Source: an uncultured Eubacteriales bacterium (GTDB taxonomy: Bacteria; Bacillota; Clostridia; Oscillospirales; Acutalibacteraceae). Taken from it: 64,000 nucleotides of DNA. How positions within the stretch are numbered: position 1 is the stretch's first letter; the number at the start of each line of letters is the position of its first letter. The DNA is taken from assembly GCA_958417225.1 (NCBI GenBank), contig CATZCM010000004.1, forward strand, positions 14,988 through 78,987, in the 5' to 3' direction. Position numbers and translations under genes: made by a program. The notes beneath the pieces were generated by a model, which saw only the letters and a list, made by a program, of their open reading frames with translations, had not been told where the DNA came from and searched no databases. Shown here in pieces: positions 9,524 through 21,019 of the stretch.

Positions 9524-9571
9524 AAACTTGCACATAAAACACTATACTATATCTGTTATGTGCAAGTTTTT
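9524..9571. terminator. Intrinsic terminator after nagZ, probably bidirectional
   Basis: The arms AAACTTGCACATAA and TTATGTGCAAGTTT enclose an 18-base loop and are followed on the plus strand by TTTTT. Upstream A residues allow it to act for acpP on the minus strand as well. Confidence 0.8.
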
Positions 9572-9631
9572 AAATTTAAATTAAAAATAGCAGGAAAACT
9601 GAACTATGCCACCTCCTGCCAATTTTATTAT

Positions 9632-9862
9632 TTATTTTTGCACATCTTCGATGTACTTAACTAACTGCTCCACTGTCCGAATATTCTCAACTTCCTCATC
9701 CGGAACTTCTATCTCGAATTCATCCTCTATAGCCATTATAATGTCTATGACATCTAGTGAATCAGCCCCGAGATCATTTTCTATATTAGTTTCCAAAGTA
9801 ATGTTTTCTTCATCTACATCAAATTGCTGACTTAAAATCATCTTCAATTTCTCAAATACCAT
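9632..9862 (-). CDS. acpP: Acyl carrier protein
   Basis: A 76-residue acidic four-helix protein that carries fatty-acyl intermediates on 4'-phosphopantetheine. The attachment serine is Ser35 in the motif LGADSLDVID. The start MVFEKLKMIL is chosen because GAGAGGTG precedes that ATG at good spacing; an ATG 27 bases further upstream has no such site. It stands alone, away from the fab genes it usually accompanies. Confidence 0.95.
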   Translation of the reverse strand: MVFEKLKMILSQQFDVDEENITLETNIENDLGADSLDVIDIIMAIEDEFEIEVPDEEVENIRTVEQLVKYIEDVQK

Positions 9863-10025
9863 TTTATTCACCTCTCTCTGAAACGACATATCGTTACAAT
9901 TTTATAGACAGCCTAAAAAATATATTATTATTAAAATTCTCCTTTGTCAATACCTTTTTTGAAATTTTTTTCATTTTATTCAAGTTATATTTAAAATTCC
10001 ATAAAGTTTAGGCTATATGCTAAAA

Positions 10026-11180
10026 TTAAAACACTGAACCAAAAAAATCCTTTATTTTCTGAAAGAATCCTTTTTTGATATATTGTCCATCGCACACTTC
10101 ACATGCGGTCAAATTCACCTTAGCCAATGTACGCCCATCACACGTATAAACAAGCTGACCTACAACCTGATCCCTTTTTATCGGTGCATAAACAAACCTT
10201 GGCAATTCAACCGTTTCCTTTATCCTACTTTCGCAATCTTTGCTTATTGCAAGTTGCACTGATTCTTTTGGATACACCGCTAGTTCCTCCTTTTCACCAC
10301 CAACTACTTCAACACACCATTTTCTACTATTTCCAAAAGTTTTAAGAACACTCTTGCTAAACCCATAATCAAGTAATCTTTTATGATCCTCCCAATCATT
10401 CGGGTCGCTTAAGGTAACTGCAACTAATCGTATTCCTCCCCTTTCAGCACTAGAAACAAGACATCTTTTTGCAAGCTTAGTATACCCAGTTTTTACTCCA
10501 ACTGCACCATCATATTCACGCAAAAGTCTATTACTATTTTTTAATATCCTTGTACCTTTCGGTTCAATAAACGGAACTTCTATTTTCGACTTAGACACAA
10601 TGTCATAAAACATTGAGTTATCCATGGCATGAGAAGCTAATAATGCCATATCATATGCCGTTGAGTGGTGATCTCCTACATCAAGACCCGATGGCGTAAC
10701 AAAATGCGTATCACACATCCCAAACGATCTTGCTTTTTCATTCATCATCTCAGCAAAACATTCAGTCGAACCACTAATAGCTACTGCTGCAGAATGAGCA
10801 GCATCATTTCCGGAGACAGCCATCATTCCACGTGCCAGGCTCTCAAGTGTCAAGACATCCCCAACCTGTAACCCCATCGATGAACCTTCAACCGGAACCA
10901 TCTCATTTGTTATTGTTATCTCACGATTACACTTTTCTGCTTCTTCCACTGTGAGCAATGCCGTCATTATTTTAGTGGTGCTCGCCATTGGTAGCTTTTC
11001 GTGAGAGTTTTTTTCGTATAGCACCTGACATGTATCTGCCGTCATAACAATCGCAGATTTTGCGGAATTTTCCGGACAACCTACATCCGAATCTGCACTG
11101 CAACTTAAGCTACAAAAAGCAAAATTCAAAATCAATGTTATGTAAGTACAAATCTTTAAAAATTTAGGTCTATTAATCAT
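10026..11180 (-). CDS. D-alanyl-D-alanine carboxypeptidase (DacF/PBP5-like)
   Basis: A low-molecular-weight PBP that trims the terminal D-Ala from stem peptides. A signal sequence (MINRPKFLKICTYITLILNF) is followed by an SXXK motif in MASTTKI (Ser about 67), SGN about 123-125, and KTG in VGVKTGYTKLAKRC. A beta-rich C-terminal domain follows, ending with a basic FFQKIKDFFGSVF that could be the amphipathic membrane anchor of this family. Of three in-frame ATGs, the third is preferred because GAAGGGA lies 8 bases before it. A sporulation role (DacF) is possible but not shown. Confidence 0.9.
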   Translation of the reverse strand: MINRPKFLKICTYITLILNFAFCSLSCSADSDVGCPENSAKSAIVMTADTCQVLYEKNSHEKLPMASTTKIMTALLTVEEAEKCNREITITNEMVPVEGSSMGLQVGDVLTLESLARGMMAVSGNDAAHSAAVAISGSTECFAEMMNEKARSFGMCDTHFVTPSGLDVGDHHSTAYDMALLASHAMDNSMFYDIVSKSKIEVPFIEPKGTRILKNSNRLLREYDGAVGVKTGYTKLAKRCLVSSAERGGIRLVAVTLSDPNDWEDHKRLLDYGFSKSVLKTFGNSRKWCVEVVGGEKEELAVYPKESVQLAISKDCESRIKETVELPRFVYAPIKRDQVVGQLVYTCDGRTLAKVNLTACEVCDGQYIKKGFFQKIKDFFGSVF

Positions 11181-11349
11181 TTTCTGCATTCCCTTCATTA
11201 AATCTGTTTTTTACGTTTATAAACACAATTTCATATAACGTAAATAAGTCTGTCATATTTATATGCGGCTTATTCTAAACACATAACACTACAAAATTGA
11301 AAAAAATATTATCATATGTCAAATTAGCTTAAAACTCCAATTCTAACAT

Positions 11350-11378
11350 TTGACAAACATTATTTTGATAACTATAAT
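11350..11378 (+). promoter_or_regulatory. Vegetative promoter of dcd
   Basis: A perfect sigma-A promoter: TTGACA (11350-11355), a 17-base spacer, TATAAT (11373-11378), 60 bases before the dcd ATG. Confidence 0.88.
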
Positions 11379-11437
11379 TATAACATAAATAATTTAAATA
11401 TCGTAAATCTAAAGAGTTATGGAAATGGGGAATTAAA

Positions 11438-11989
11438 ATGATTTTATCAGACAAAACTATATTTGAGATGTTAAAAGAAAGCAGACTTCGTATCACACCT
11501 CTCGAACAAAATCAAGTTCAACCTGCAAGTGTAGACATACGTCTTGGAAACACATTCAGTATTGTGGAAGACACTTCAAACGGAATCATAAATCTAGAAA
11601 ATGAAATCGTCTATAAAACCATAACAACAGATAAATATATTTTAATGCCAGGTCAGTTTGTGCTCGCAAGTACAATGGAGTATTTTTCTCTACCAAACAA
11701 CATAACTGCCTTCGTGGAAGGAAGAAGTTCACTAGGTCGTATGGGCCTTTTTATCCAAAATGCAGGTTGGGTAGACCCAGGATTTGAAGGAGAAATTACA
11801 TTAGAGCTATTTAACGCAAACCGATGTGCAATAGAATTACAAACGGGCAGAAGAGTTGGACAGCTTGTTTTTGCTAAAATGGACAGTAACGCCGAAAAAC
11901 CATACTCTGGTAAATATCAATTTCAAAGAGGAGCAACTGGGTCAAAGGTATTTTTAGATAGTGAAATAAATAACTTGCAACAAAAATAA
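11438..11989 (+). CDS. dcd: dCTP deaminase
   Basis: A 183-residue trimeric enzyme that converts dCTP to dUTP for thymidylate synthesis. PASVDIRLGNTF, the EGRSSLGRMGLF nucleotide-binding stretch and GWVDPGFEGEITLELFN (Glu of GEITLE is the general base) are all present. The C-terminal FQRGATGSKVFLD fits the lid segment. The family also includes bifunctional dCTP deaminase/dUTPases; monofunctional versus bifunctional cannot be told here. Confidence 0.93.
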   Translation: MILSDKTIFEMLKESRLRITPLEQNQVQPASVDIRLGNTFSIVEDTSNGIINLENEIVYKTITTDKYILMPGQFVLASTMEYFSLPNNITAFVEGRSSLGRMGLFIQNAGWVDPGFEGEITLELFNANRCAIELQTGRRVGQLVFAKMDSNAEKPYSGKYQFQRGATGSKVFLDSEINNLQQK

Positions 11990-12036
11990 AAATAATGTAT
12001 AATAAACTCATATTATAAAAAAAGGAGCTGAACAAT

Positions 12037-12594
12037 ATGTTTGAAACATCTGGTACTCTCAGTAAAAATGAACTGATGGAAATTATCCCCGCAGCAGTAG
12101 CAAAAAAAGCTAAAAAAACATATTATCAAGTAATTCTAGTAATTGCATTGCTTTTTGCCATAGCTGTGGTTCCACTATTTTTAACATCCCCATTATCCCC
12201 AATCCCATCTATCAACCAATATAATTGGTTATACTGGATTTCTTTATTTTGCGCTTGTGTTATTATGATAATTCCTCTCGTGCTGTATTATCCCGGAAGA
12301 CAATATAAAATGAAAGTTTTGTCTATTTTGTCAAATTACCAGGATTGGTACGGAAATACTTGCAAGAATATTTCTTCATCATTTGATGAATCTACTGTCA
12401 AATATATTGACAAAGATTCCGGTGGCACTTTTGTCGTTCATTATACATCATTCGTAAGGTTCATCGAAACCAAAAATTTTTATATTGTAATGATGAAATC
12501 CGGAGCATTTGTTCCAGTTTTCAAAAATCAGCTAACCACTCAAGAACAAACTAAATTAAAGCAATTTATTAGCACAAAAGTTCCTATTATATAA
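12037..12594 (+). CDS. YcxB-like two-helix membrane protein
   Basis: 185 residues with a short N-terminal segment, two membrane helices (about 30-50 and 66-88) and a cytoplasmic tail containing YTSFVRFIETKNFYIVMMKSG and VPVFKNQLT. That tail pattern (a beta-rich segment ending with a ...F..F...... turn) resembles the YcxB-like C-terminal domain, whose function is unknown. It has an AAAGGAGC ribosome binding site and lies 47 bases after dcd, so it may share the dcd transcript. Confidence 0.6.
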   Translation: MFETSGTLSKNELMEIIPAAVAKKAKKTYYQVILVIALLFAIAVVPLFLTSPLSPIPSINQYNWLYWISLFCACVIMIIPLVLYYPGRQYKMKVLSILSNYQDWYGNTCKNISSSFDESTVKYIDKDSGGTFVVHYTSFVRFIETKNFYIVMMKSGAFVPVFKNQLTTQEQTKLKQFISTKVPII

Positions 12595-12642
12595 GGCCTA
12601 TTATCTCTTTAAGTACACTCAAGGAGGATACAATATAACATA

Positions 12643-13332
12643 ATGTCAATTTACGCAATCGCAGATTTGCACCTATCACTTAGCTCCTCAAAACCTATGG
12701 ACATATTCGACGGGTGGGAAAACTACATAACCAAATTAAAAACAAATTGGAAAAATACTGTCAAAAATGAAGATACCGTAGTCATCGCCGGAGATATTTC
12801 CTGGGCAATGAAACTTAACGACACATTAAATGACTTCACTTTCATAGAAAATCTTCCAGGAAAAAAAATATTATTAAAAGGTAATCACGATTACTGGTGG
12901 ACGACCCGCAACAAAATTCAAACGTTTTTCGAAAAAAATAACTTAAAAAGCCTTTCAATACTTTTCAATTCAACAATTGCCGTGGGCGATGTGTGTATCT
13001 GCGGCACAAAAGGTGTCTCAGTTGACATATCCACTCAGGAAGATTTAAAACTTGAATCTCGTGAAACAATAAGGCTTGAGAATTCCATTTTGCAGGCAGA
13101 GCAATTAAATAAAAAGCCAATAGTATTTTTACATTATCCACCGATTTGTTGCAACAAAAAATCCCAAAAAATACTAAACGTACTTTCGAAACATAATATT
13201 AAACAGTGTTACTACGGTCACATTCATGGAAAAAATTCTCGAAAGAGAGCTTTTGAAGGAACTTACCAAAATATTGAGTTCCACTTAATTTCATGTGATC
13301 ATATCGGTTTTACTCCGAGGCTAGTTAAATGA
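12643..13332 (+). CDS. Calcineurin-type metallophosphoesterase
   Basis: 229 residues with the metal ligands of the family in order: DLHLS (DxH near residue 8), GDIS (about 49), GNHDYWW (about 80) and GHIHG (about 190). The ligand set fits a two-metal phosphodiesterase or phosphatase; the substrate is unknown. Clostridial genomes often carry this stand-alone short version. An AAGGAGG ribosome binding site precedes the start. Confidence 0.88.
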   Translation: MSIYAIADLHLSLSSSKPMDIFDGWENYITKLKTNWKNTVKNEDTVVIAGDISWAMKLNDTLNDFTFIENLPGKKILLKGNHDYWWTTRNKIQTFFEKNNLKSLSILFNSTIAVGDVCICGTKGVSVDISTQEDLKLESRETIRLENSILQAEQLNKKPIVFLHYPPICCNKKSQKILNVLSKHNIKQCYYGHIHGKNSRKRAFEGTYQNIEFHLISCDHIGFTPRLVK

Positions 13333-13368
13333 TCGAACAGCCCACCAAATTTACACATAGGGGGAATT

Positions 13369-14115
13369 TTGATGATAAAGAAAAAAACTTTACTTACAAC
13401 TTATATTGTAATGTGTTCAGCAACCGCCATAGTTGCCGGGTATTGCCTGTATATACACACAATCGATGATTTTTCGCTCGCATTAGCTAGCTTAGCTTTA
13501 TATGCTGTCCCTGCATTCTGCGAAAAAATTTTCAAAGTTCAAATTACATGCACCTTAAAAATTACTTTCTTGTTATTTGTTTTTTGTAGCGAAATAATAG
13601 GCAGTATCTTTCTCTTTTATAGGACAGTACCATGGTGGGACACTATGCTCCATACATTTAATGGTTTTATCTGTGCAGCCATTGGATTTTCACTTGTAGA
13701 TGTCATGAATCGAAAGAAAAAACTATCCTCTCAACTATCTCCTATTTTTTTAATAACAGTTGCATTTTGCTTTTCAATGACAGTTGGAGTTGTATGGGAA
13801 TTTTTCGAGTTTGCTATGGATCAAATAGTTGGATGTGATATGCAAAGGGATACTGTAATTTCATCTATTCACTCAGCGCTACTAGATCCTACTAAACATG
13901 ACACTACTAATATAGAAAATATTCATGAAGTTATTGTAAATGGTCAAAAATTAAATATAGACGGATACCTGGATATCGGCTTAATCGACACTATGATGGA
14001 TCTTTTAGTGAATTGTGCTGGAGCAATTGTTTTCTGTATAATTGCATATATAAGCACCTCAAAAAAGTATAATAACAAACTTTTGAAAATTTTTGCACTT
14101 GCACCAAAAGAATGA
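13369..14115 (+). CDS. Multi-pass membrane protein, DUF2238/YjdF-like
   Basis: 248 residues with about six hydrophobic helices. VPWWDTMLHTFNGFICAAIGF (near 88-108) and SMTVGVVWEFFEFAMDQ (near 138-154) resemble the conserved WWD..LH..SG and G..WE..E...D pattern of DUF2238 membrane proteins, whose function is unknown. The last 80 residues are a more polar loop plus one helix. The gene ends at a terminator shared with the SCIFF gene on the other strand. Confidence 0.5.
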   Translation: MMIKKKTLLTTYIVMCSATAIVAGYCLYIHTIDDFSLALASLALYAVPAFCEKIFKVQITCTLKITFLLFVFCSEIIGSIFLFYRTVPWWDTMLHTFNGFICAAIGFSLVDVMNRKKKLSSQLSPIFLITVAFCFSMTVGVVWEFFEFAMDQIVGCDMQRDTVISSIHSALLDPTKHDTTNIENIHEVIVNGQKLNIDGYLDIGLIDTMMDLLVNCAGAIVFCIIAYISTSKKYNNKLLKIFALAPKE

Positions 14116-14126
14116 ACAAATTTATA

Positions 14127-14167
14127 AACGGGTAAAAATCAACCAAAGGCGATTTTTACCCGTTTTA
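14127..14167. terminator. Bidirectional terminator between the membrane protein gene and SCIFF
   Basis: A perfect 14-bp stem, AACGGGTAAAAATC with GATTTTTACCCGTT, around a 10-base loop, with T-rich sequence after it on the plus strand and on the minus-strand side too. Confidence 0.85.
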
Positions 14168-14197
14168 TTTGAGATTTTGTTATTTTACTCTGTAACG

Positions 14198-14335
14198 CTA
14201 TTTTTCACATTTTTGATTTGCTACAGTGCAAGACGTTTTACACGCAGACTGACAAGATGCCTGACATTCTCCGCATCCGCCTTTTTGTGCACTTTCTTTA
14301 AGCTTTGCACTATTTAAAGATTTGATATGTTTCAC
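14198..14335 (-). CDS. SCIFF peptide (six-cysteine ranthipeptide precursor)
   Basis: Exactly 45 residues beginning MKHIKSLNSAKLKESAQKGG, then Cys at 21, 24, 28, 32, 36 and 43 (C..C...C...C...C......C). This is the SCIFF family, six cysteines in forty-five residues, nearly universal in Clostridia, where a radical-SAM maturase forms thioether cross-links. The start is a GTG preceded by AAAGGGGTGA; an in-frame ATG at 14347 overlaps that site and is less likely. It lies after the TIGR04086 and yajC genes on the same strand, a usual neighbourhood. The maturase gene that often follows is not here: the next thing downstream is a terminator and a convergent gene. Confidence 0.92.
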   Translation of the reverse strand: MKHIKSLNSAKLKESAQKGGCGECQASCQSACKTSCTVANQKCEK

Positions 14336-14359
14336 TTCACTCACCCCTTTCATTACTTT

Positions 14360-14752
14360 TCACTTCAAATAACTTTTAACATGATCCTTTTTGTTTACAC
14401 CAAATATCGACCCTATTGATCCCATTAACATCATAAATATACATTTTACTAATGCAAGCAATGAAATTGCTTCTCTAAAGATGATCACATCAGACAAAAG
14501 CACCGCTACAAATAAAACCGCACCACAAAGCATCCCAAATAACAAACCATTTTCTCTAAGAATGCGCCCACACATATACCCTGAAGAAATCGAACCTAAC
14601 GCGCAAGAGATAATCGCAAGTATCCCAATAGCCTGCATAGGAAGCCTGGCCATTTTAACAAAGGCACACGATACTGCTGACAAAAACATTACACACACAA
14701 CTGCTCCAATGAAAGTACTTAACAATACTATTTTTATCGCTTTACCGTTCAT
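14360..14752 (-). CDS. TIGR04086-family membrane protein
   Basis: 130 residues with four hydrophobic segments, and internal signatures SCALGSISSGYMCGRILRENG and GMLCGAVLFVAVLL. Length, topology and position between yajC and the SCIFF gene match the small TIGR04086 membrane family of Clostridia. Function is unknown; association with SCIFF or Sec genes is positional only. Confidence 0.75.
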   Translation of the reverse strand: MNGKAIKIVLLSTFIGAVVCVMFLSAVSCAFVKMARLPMQAIGILAIISCALGSISSGYMCGRILRENGLLFGMLCGAVLFVAVLLSDVIIFREAISLLALVKCIFMMLMGSIGSIFGVNKKDHVKSYLK

Positions 14753-14802
14753 TAAACCAACCCCTCACAATAAATTTTATTACGTGAAGGTAAAAGATAT
14801 TC

Positions 14803-15114
14803 TTATTTTTCTTTTGCAGTGCTCAATTTTGAATCTTTAGACGCAATCGCACCTCTTCTTATTGAAAGTCGAGTTCTATCTGATCCTGTCTCTAAAATTA
14901 AAATATCCGAATTTTCTCTAACGCTCACAATTCTTCCAACTATGCCTCCAATTGTAGTAACTTCATCACCAACTTCTAACGAATTGCGAACTTCCTCCTC
15001 TTCTTTTCTTCTTTTGTTTTGAGGACGTATCATAAAAAAATACAAAGCAATCAATAAAAGTCCCCATACACACACCATAAAAGCTGGACTTTGAGAAATG
15101 TTATTAAGGTTCAC
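14803..15114 (-). CDS. yajC: Preprotein translocase subunit YajC
   Basis: Single-pass accessory protein of the Sec translocase. One membrane helix is followed by the family signature YFFMIRPQNKRRKEEEEVRN and then LEVGDEVTTIGGIVGRIVSV. The GGAGG just upstream sits 8 bases before a GTG (15114), so that start is preferred over ATGs at 15129 and 15120 that overlap or crowd the site, giving about 103 residues. secD/secF do not follow. Confidence 0.92.
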   Translation of the reverse strand: MNLNNISQSPAFMVCVWGLLLIALYFFMIRPQNKRRKEEEEVRNSLEVGDEVTTIGGIVGRIVSVRENSDILILETGSDRTRLSIRRGAIASKDSKLSTAKEK

Positions 15115-15340
15115 TACCATAACCTCCATTAATAAATTTTAAGTTTATACTATAAACTCTCCCCATTCCTATAAGGTACAGGTTTTCCTGCTCAAGAGTC
15201 TTAACTAACCCAGTATCAACAGGCTATCCCCACAGTTTAGCGGTTTAGTAATACGTCTAAACATTTATTTTTACTTAAGTGGACCGAATCCCTGTAAAAT
15301 TTTCTTAAAAATAAATCATAGCGCTTTACATTAATATAAA

Positions 15341-15372
15341 TAAAAAGGCTACCCACAAATAAGGGGCAGCTT
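15341..15372 (-). terminator. Terminator of the lone 5S rRNA gene
   Basis: On the minus strand the hairpin GCTGCCCC-TTATTT-GTGGGTAGC, with one weak pair, is followed by CTTTTTATTT about 7 bases after the 5S 3' end. Confidence 0.75.
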
Positions 15373-15378
15373 TTATAT

Positions 15379-15494
<116 letters not shown>

Positions 15495-15527
15495 TGTAAC
15501 TTTACAATCATTCCCGACTGCTTTTTT

Positions 15528-15556
15528 ATTGTACCACAGATAAAATTAAAAAGCAA
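15528..15556 (-). promoter_or_regulatory. Promoter of the stand-alone 5S gene
   Basis: TTGCTT (15551-15556), 17 bases, TACAAT (15528-15533) on the minus strand, about 34 bases before the mature 5S 5' end. Confidence 0.7.
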
Positions 15557-15641
15557 TATATTTTTTTCAAAAAACTCATCTTCTACTCATTGCACAATAA
15601 GTAACTAATCATTCTGTTAAAATTAATAAAAAAGCTTCTAG

Positions 15642-15690
15642 TAAAAAATGTTAGCGAGGAATACATATAGTTACCTACCTTCCTCGCCAA
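15642..15690 (-). terminator. Terminator of the hrcA-grpE-dnaK-dnaJ operon
   Basis: On the minus strand TTGGCGAGGAA and TTCCTCGCTAA pair around a 27-base loop, followed by CATTTTTTAC; it lies just after the dnaJ stop. Confidence 0.75.
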
Positions 15691-15716
15691 TTGAACTTTA
15701 TAAATTTATAAAAAAA

Positions 15717-16880
15717 CTACTCGTTAGAATCGAATGCATTTTTTATTTTATCAAAAAATCCTGTACGTTTCTGGTAATTTTTTTCGTTGCACGTTCCATC
15801 AAATGATTTCAATATATCTTTCTGCTTTGACGTAAGATTTCGCGGAACTTCCAGAACCACTTTTACATACTGATCACCTCTGACATGTGATCTAATATGC
15901 TCTATCCCCTTACCTCTGAGTTTAAATACATCTCCTGGTTGGGTTCCTTCATGTATCATATACTTCACCTTTCCATCAAGTGTTGGTACCACTACTTCTG
16001 CCCCCAATGCTGCTTGTATAAACGTCACCGGAAGTTCACACCACACATCATAACCCTTACGTTCAAAAATCGGATGTGGTCTCACACTTATGTAAACGTG
16101 TAAATCGCCACTTGGTCCCCCGTTTACACCTGCATTACCGTGGCCTGATATATTTAGGATTTGTTCATCATCTATACCAGCTGGTATATTAATTTCTACT
16201 TGACTCTTTTTACGAGTTTTTCCCGTACCTGAACATGCCTTACACGGTTTTTCTATCACTTTACCGGTACCATGGCATCGATCACACGCATGTGATGATT
16301 GCATCATGCCAAATGGGGTACGTTGTGTCGTAGTCGTTTGACCTGTGCCATGGCATACTGGACAACTTTTTGGAGACGTTCCCTTTTGTGCACCACTTCC
16401 ATTGCACTCCTTACACGGAGCAACACGATCGTATGTTATATTTTTTTTACAACCCTTAGCCGCTTCTTCAAAGGATATATTTACTACCGTCTCTATATCT
16501 GAACCTCTTCTTGGAGCATTAGGATTAGATCTTCTTGATCTGCCCCCAAATCCACCACCAAAAAAGCTACTGAATATGTCTCCAAAATCCATATCAAATC
16601 CTTCTCCGAAAGGATTGCCTCCTGCACCTGCTCCATAGCTAGGATCAACCCCTGCATGACCAAATTGATCATAACGAGCCTTTTTTTGGCTATCAGATAA
16701 AACTTCATATGCTTCGTTAACTTCTTTGAACTTTGATTCAGCAGTCTTGTCTCCTGGATTTAAATCCGGATGATATTTTTTTGCCATTTTACGGTATGCT
16801 TTTTTTATTTCGTCTTCTGAAGCACCTTTCGATACCCCAAGTACTTCATAGTAATCTCTTTTGTCCGCCAACTGTTTCAC
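15717..16880 (-). CDS. dnaJ: Chaperone protein DnaJ
   Basis: A 387-residue J-protein that delivers unfolded clients to DnaK. The J-domain (about 7-72) has HPD in [13 protein letters not shown] Gly/Phe-rich linker follows ([19 protein letters not shown]), then four CxxCxGxG zinc repeats (starting [42 protein letters not shown]) and the client-binding C-terminal domains. It is the last gene of the CIRCE operon, separated from dnaK by a 35-base hairpin. Confidence 0.97.
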   Translation of the reverse strand: MKQLADKRDYYEVLGVSKGASEDEIKKAYRKMAKKYHPDLNPGDKTAESKFKEVNEAYEVLSDSQKKARYDQFGHAGVDPSYGAGAGGNPFGEGFDMDFGDIFSSFFGGGFGGRSRRSNPNAPRRGSDIETVVNISFEEAAKGCKKNITYDRVAPCKECNGSGAQKGTSPKSCPVCHGTGQTTTTQRTPFGMMQSSHACDRCHGTGKVIEKPCKACSGTGKTRKKSQVEINIPAGIDDEQILNISGHGNAGVNGGPSGDLHVYISVRPHPIFERKGYDVWCELPVTFIQAALGAEVVVPTLDGKVKYMIHEGTQPGDVFKLRGKGIEHIRSHVRGDQYVKVVLEVPRNLTSKQKDILKSFDGTCNEKNYQKRTGFFDKIKNAFDSNE

Positions 16881-16900
16881 CCTTTCTTAGACAAACTCAC

Positions 16901-16935
16901 AGATGTCGGGGCACCCTCTCAGGTCCCCGACTTCT
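16901..16935. other. Stem-loop in the dnaK-dnaJ intergenic region
   Basis: GTCGGGG and CCCCGAC form a GC-rich stem (extended by AGA/TCT across one mismatch) around 13 bases. On the operon strand it is not followed by a T-run, so it is more likely an mRNA processing or stability element than a terminator; this is an inference. Confidence 0.6.
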
Positions 16936-16948
16936 TGTTTTTAATAGT

Positions 16949-19392
<2,444 letters not shown>

Positions 19393-19409
19393 TTACAAAA
19401 CTCCTTCCA

Positions 19410-20444
19410 TTATAGACCCCATATGCCTTTAAATATGTTTTCAATTACTGATGATAAATATTCTAAACTTGAAATCATCTTTCCATAATCCATTCTTGTA
19501 GGGCCAATAATACTTATTGCACCACAGTCTTCATGCGAAAGTGCACATTTAGAAATTATTATACTTAAATCAGAAAGTTCATCCACATTGCTCTCTTGAC
19601 CGATTAAAACTTGCGTGGCGTTGTTTGTCGTATTAAGTAAAAGATCTGCAATCTCGTCATCTTTATCAAGAAAATCTATTGCTTTTCGGGCTAGCTTGCT
19701 TTCTCGAAAATCTGGCATGAATAAAAGGTTATGTTGCCCTTCTTTCATTACGTTAATTTCATGCAATTCGGACGCAGCTTCGTAAATCGCTACTAGCATA
19801 GGTGATAAAATAAACATCATATCTCCAAGTTTTGCCGCAATTGACTGAATGAATTGCCGAGTAATCTTTTCCACTGGAATGTTTTCAAAAATTTCATTTA
19901 ACGCTTTCGAACTAACTTCCACTACTTCTTCTCCAAGATCGCAATTACTATAAAACATTTTGCTTTTCATGTTTCCGCATGATGTAACAAATATTAAAAT
20001 CCCCGCATGTTTACTGATCGACACGATTTGAACAGATTTTATGCACATTGACTTGTTTACCGGTAAAACAAATGCTACTGCACATTTTGATAAATCTGCT
20101 AGTACCTCCAATGCCCCTTCTATAAGCTCTTCAGGATCATTCAATGATGATTTTAATGCATTATTTATTAGTGCCTGATCTGAATTTGTCAGTGGCCTGC
20201 GATGCATGAGTGTGTTGATATATAATCTATATCCTAGATGCGAAGGTACCCTGCCTGCCGAGGTGTGAGGTTGTTCCAATAAACCTAATTCCGTAAGCTC
20301 TGCCATTTCATTTCGGATCGTTGCAGATGACAACGGCGTATCAAGTACCTGACATAACGTTTTGGAACTAACCGGTTCCCCAGTCGTAACGTAATTATCT
20401 ACTATCGCTTCAAGTATTTTTAATTTCCTATCACTTAAGTCCAC
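19410..20444 (-). CDS. hrcA: Heat-inducible repressor HrcA
   Basis: 344 residues. The winged-helix N-terminus includes VDNYVTTGEPVSSKTLCQ and SSATIRNEMAELTELGLLEQPHTSAGRVPSHLGYR, the strongly conserved HrcA region. A GAF-like domain and a C-terminal segment (GPTRMDYGKMISSLEYLS) follow. HrcA binds CIRCE and is kept active by GroE. It is the first gene of its own regulated operon, 29 bases from the CIRCE site. Confidence 0.97.
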   Translation of the reverse strand: MDLSDRKLKILEAIVDNYVTTGEPVSSKTLCQVLDTPLSSATIRNEMAELTELGLLEQPHTSAGRVPSHLGYRLYINTLMHRRPLTNSDQALINNALKSSLNDPEELIEGALEVLADLSKCAVAFVLPVNKSMCIKSVQIVSISKHAGILIFVTSCGNMKSKMFYSNCDLGEEVVEVSSKALNEIFENIPVEKITRQFIQSIAAKLGDMMFILSPMLVAIYEAASELHEINVMKEGQHNLLFMPDFRESKLARKAIDFLDKDDEIADLLLNTTNNATQVLIGQESNVDELSDLSIIISKCALSHEDCGAISIIGPTRMDYGKMISSLEYLSSVIENIFKGIWGL

Positions 20445-20473
20445 AACGTCGATTCACTCCCTTCTTTTCGTAA

Positions 20474-20500
20474 TTAGCACTCTCATCTCTTGAGTGCTAA
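20474..20500. promoter_or_regulatory. CIRCE operator (HrcA binding site)
   Basis: A perfect TTAGCACTC-N9-GAGTGCTAA inverted repeat, directly downstream of the promoter and before hrcA. It predicts HrcA autorepression and heat induction of the whole operon. Confidence 0.97.
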
Positions 20501-20504
20501 TTAT

Positions 20505-20533
20505 AGTTTACCACACTTTTTTTCATCTGTCAA
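20505..20533 (-). promoter_or_regulatory. Promoter of the hrcA operon
   Basis: Minus-strand TTGACA (20528-20533), 17 bases, TAACT-type box TAAACT (20505-20510). A better-looking TATAAT follows 5 bases later at the edge of CIRCE, but with 22-base spacing. Either way the operator covers the transcription start. Confidence 0.7.
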
Positions 20534-21013
20534 CCCTTTTTTTGAAAAAAAAGGGAACAAAAAAACTTTGGGACGCAGCCTACAATTTTGCGAAATAAAA
20601 AACTATTATTGCTGCGTTTTACTTTTTTCCTGCGAGAAACCTTCTACAACATGCAACACAAACTTTGCAAAGTACTTAACAACTATAACAAGCTTGGAAA
20701 ACTGCTATTTGATGAAAATATCAGTTTAATAAAGGCTACATTTGTTTGTAATTTTCCTCGTTTCATCACATATGCATTTCTTCTCGATGGTTTAAAATTT
20801 TTTTAATTCTCAAACATTTACTTTTCCTCCTTTGCAATTCTCCAAAGACTTCTGTATTTTCTTTAGAAAATAACAATTTTTCTAAATCGACATCATAAAC
20901 TCATTTTTTATTAATCTAATTGTAGTACAACTAAATTACTTAGTTGATACTATATTTCGACAAAAATTTTCCAATATAATATGCTATAATAAACATACTA
21001 AATTCTGAAAGGA
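20534..21013. other. Gene-poor spacer before the secreted-protein gene
   Basis: AT-rich, with two short overlapping open frames (20490-20806) that have no ribosome binding site or recognisable product. No tRNA, terminator or repeat is seen here. A TATAAT-like box lies at about 20990, just before the next gene. Confidence 0.5.
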
Positions 21014-21019
21014 TTGATC

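Noticed and set aside
20490..20806. Two overlapping short frames after CIRCE
   Set aside because: No ribosome binding site; they start within the operator/promoter and show no protein-like composition.
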